A stretch of 64,000 bases of DNA. It comes from Verticillium longisporum (Eukaryota > Ascomycota > Sordariomycetes > Glomerellales > Plectosphaerellaceae). Positions 59,465 through 64,000 of this stretch are shown one piece after another. The DNA is taken from NCBI GenBank assembly GCA_019188255.1, contig JAETXT010000004.1:2294001-2358000 (forward strand). Direction: 5' to 3'. Under the pieces are notes generated by a model that saw only the letters and a list, made by a program, of their open reading frames with translations, searched no databases and was not told the DNA's origin. Positions within the stretch are counted from its first letter, which is position 1. Each line of letters opens with the position of its first letter. A program made the position numbers and the translations under genes.

Positions 59465-62365
59465 GTCTATCGCTCATTGTTTGATCAAAAGGGGGACTGG
59501 CGATGCTCTTTTTCTGAGGTACCCAAGTTGTGTCGGAAAGCGAGCGCTGTTGCACAGGTAATGCGATATGATGCAAGGTTGAAGAAAGTCGGTCAGTTCT
59601 ACAGTAGTAGTAGGGGATATCGAGTCGTGAAGAGCAATTGCTGGGCCTGGCCTGAGAGGGATTAGCGTTGAAGGGGGGGAAAGGCGATGAGTCGATCAGA
59701 GGGGATGAAAGATGGCAGATCGGGATGTTGTCGAGCAGGGGCGCCAGATGGGGAGGGGCGATATTTACCTGCTTTGATGTGTAGTACATGCGCAACCCGT
59801 GCATGCCTGTACGATTTTTTTTTTTGCTTCTCTCCTGTCGCTGTCGACGTTGGTGTGGTTGTATTGCATTGAGTTGGACGCAACCAGCAAGCCAAGCACG
59901 ATGAGTGATGGGGCTGATGGACGGGACTGTGCCTGCCGGTTCTGGTTTCGTCCAGGCGGACCAGGATTTGCAGACCAGCATCCAGGGACCAACTCCCGGC
60001 CATTGGGTGGTTGGCCCCTTCCCGCTGTCTCCTTCCAGGGCATACTCTCCACTAATAATGCTGGCCCCCCACTTCTCACCACTGGGAGGACGCTAGGCAC
60101 AGTGCCAGGGCGTTCCCCAGCAACGAAGATCGCTGCGTCACCGCCCCTCCCAGGCCCCCAAGCCCCCCTGTCGCCTGCCGCCTGGGCTGTGGTGCTCTAT
60201 CGCCTGGCGGCGGTCGCTCTCGCCAACCTCCTGTCGTCTTTTCAACGCCCATCCATCCAGTGAGCAACGGGCAGCGCAGGGAATCCGCCGATCGAACTCT
60301 GATGCACGGTCCCAGCATCCGACCACCCTCCATTACCCTCCATCGCCAGTACAAACACAGACAGGACCATGGATACCAGCTCCTTTCGGTATCAATCGGG
60401 GATACCAAACAGTCAAATGTGCCACGATCGACCTCTTCCCCAGATCCCCTTGAGCTAGTCCCGTTCATTCTGGCTGTCAGTGTGCTACTGTATACCAAGA
60501 TGAGGGTGCATAGTCCGTTGCAGCCAAAGCACGTCCCCCGTCGTCGAGTCATTCTCCGCCTACAGCTGGGAAAAAGCATGCATAAACACCCACAGCACCG
60601 TCCGTTTGAGAATCTCACAACTCAGCTCGCCCACGCCTCTTCAGGCCGGGAACATCCTCGACCCTTTCTCGGGAAGATCTGGCGTCCACACAGCCATATC
60701 CTCCGACTGGTCCGCCTTTTTCTCCTGTCTAATTTCCTCCACAGTCAACCCCTTGAGGCCATGCGGTAGCGGCCGCTCTAATCGAGACGGGAGCAAACGA
60801 ACCTCATGTGTAAAATCTCAACCAGCATGCTGCAAGCCCCCTATCATAACAAGTCAAGTCTGCGTCCTTTTCTTCTGGAGCGTGACGAGATGTGAGCCCG
60901 GTCGGGCATGAGCTCGCCCCTATGGCCTGCCACCCTGCAATATAGAGTCACGTTTCAAGCAGCACCTCAACCAAGTTGGGCAGGCCAAGCAGGTGAGACA
61001 GTATCAGCTTCTTGTCGTGTGGTGTTGCAACGCCCATTCAGTGAGCGCAACTGAAGACTTCTTCAGACAGTGGCGTAATTCTGGCTTCGTGTTGGACTTG
61101 CTTGGTCATTCCCGTGCAATACGCTCGATTTTGCACCGACAGCAGCAAAACTCCGAATCAACATGAGGCCTTCCGGAGGAGATATATAGAATGCACCAGA
61201 CCGGTGTGTTAGTATAGAGGATGGCGCGAAACCTCTCTATGACGACACGGCAATGGTCCTGAGCAGACTCTTGATTAAGATATTGCCGATTTACCGTGCC
61301 CCTCGACATGAGTATCGTGACAACCCCAAGTGCTTAATGGACATCAAGTACATATATGCTAGGAACGCGCCTGCTGTGGTCTCAACTGTAATGTCGTAGC
61401 AAGCATCTTTCGGAGATGGTGAAGCAAGGCATGTCTGGACTTCAAGGCTGCATTCCGACTTCGCAGATATTTCAAGGAACTATACCGATGGGAGCCGCGT
61501 GCAGCTTGACATGACTCAAGGGGGGATGGGGCGTCTTCAGCTTCGAATGGGGACTTCTGGAGACGACTTGATATCCGGCCCCACAAGAGAGAATCGATGC
61601 TTGTGGCTCTCTTGCCAGTACTGGGGCTTCATACCTGAGATTTCATTGTACGAAGGTACTAGTAAGAGGTCTCAATCTTGTGCACAAGTGAAAGAGCCGT
61701 TGAAGCCGTCATTTTTGCCGGCTAGGGCTCACATGCCGAACAGAGCATTCTTGGAGCCTGTGATGCGCAAAGAAGGTATCTGACACTGAAGAGGCTTGAG
61801 TACCTATGTCAACGAGAGATGCCCGTGGCCATCAAGCAAGCAGTTGTGACACCTGAATTGCTGGGTGGACTGAAAGAGGCTGACCATTGGCCTGTCGTCG
61901 CTTCCATGCGGCAATGGAAGGGCGCGGCTTGACTTTGTGACCCCGCCATCCGGTGGTGCCTTCAGCATGCAGTCCGGATTCGGAGCTAGGAAAATTTCTG
62001 TGGGACCACCCCGCGAGTAAGGAATGGGCCATTACTCTGAAGACTGGGACGTACTGTAGGTGCAGCGATTGAATCATTCTTGAGTGCCCCTCATTGCCGA
62101 TAACCCTCCAAACCTTCCAACCTCGAGACTCCCCCACATCACACTTCTGTGACTCAAACTTTTGACGTCGTGACTCCGATACAACCCGCGACGAGTTGCG
62201 CATTGAGTTCATATTTTATTTCTTCTCCTCCTCCTTACACACGAAGGAAAGAAGGTTCTTGTGTCACCATCGCGACAGTGTCACACGGCTCGCTTCTTCA
62301 CACGCGAGATACGCCCCGCACCCACCGAACGGTTCCCAACTATCGGCCGACGTTCCACCTCCAAG
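59465..62365. other. Intergenic region between divergent genes
   Basis: About 2.9 kb with no supportable gene on either strand; the longest open frame (minus, about 180 residues near 60076-60618) is Cys/Arg-rich and reads like noncoding DNA. It holds the promoters of the coiled-coil gene and LEU4. No palindromic CCGGNNNNCCGG-type Leu3 site was found in the last few hundred bases before LEU4. Confidence 0.5.

Positions 62366-64000
<1,635 letters not shown>

Overview
The window is nuclear DNA from a filamentous ascomycete. Genes carry short GT-AG introns of about 45-70 bp and intergenic DNA is about 55% GC by eye. The protein set (Zn2Cys6 regulator, bHLH factor, LEU4-type isopropylmalate synthase, a cysteine-containing small secreted protein with a Kex2 site) fits Pezizomycotina, most likely Sordariomycetes. 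The genus cannot be fixed from the sequence alone. I find 22 apparently real protein genes (two cut by the window edges, six with an apparent frameshift), two pseudogenes or remnants, and one RNA polymerase III-like element.

Layout: 0-16.4 kb is dense housekeeping DNA: MMS19 C-terminal half (+), SPC2 (-) divergent from EMC3 (+), RPC25/RPC8 (-), a NUFIP1/Rsa1-like protein (+), SPT2 (-), ribosomal stalk protein P2 (+), MPS1 kinase (+) and mitochondrial bL19m (-). 16.4-24 kb is looser: an ankyrin pseudogene, an N-terminal protein methyltransferase (-), a 3 kb gene-poor stretch with possible decayed coding sequence, then a signal-peptide/Kex2 secreted protein (+). 24-34.6 kb is dense again: NSA2 (+), peroxisomal PXMP4/PMP24 (+) convergent with the receptor PEX5 (-), a mitochondrial-type two-RRM protein (-) and a bHLH factor (-). 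34.6-44 kb is about 9.4 kb with no supportable gene. It lies upstream of the bHLH gene, holds five copies of the palindrome TACATGTA within 1.6 kb, and contains a run of 28 G. 44-64 kb holds a Zn2Cys6 regulator (+), REX1-type exonuclease (-), a MYND/SET protein (-), a KH-like protein with a 35-residue internal duplication (-), a broken secreted aspartic protease (+), a Pol III-like element, a coiled-coil protein (-) and LEU4 (+), which runs off the right edge.

Functional links: several genes serve ribosome production and translation (RPC25, NUFIP1-like, P2, NSA2, REX1, bL19m, and the N-terminal methyltransferase whose known family substrates include ribosomal proteins). SPC2 and EMC3 are both ER protein-biogenesis factors sharing one 412 bp divergent spacer. 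PXMP4 and PEX5 are both peroxisomal and convergent.

Main caution: at least six otherwise intact conserved genes contain an apparent single-base frameshift, most at or next to a C or G run (NUFIP1-like, bL19m, PXMP4, REX1, MYND/SET, LEU4). This looks more like consensus error in the assembly than biology and should be checked before any of them is called a pseudogene. All exon borders were placed by hand from reading frame, splice signals and remembered family conservation; no search was run.
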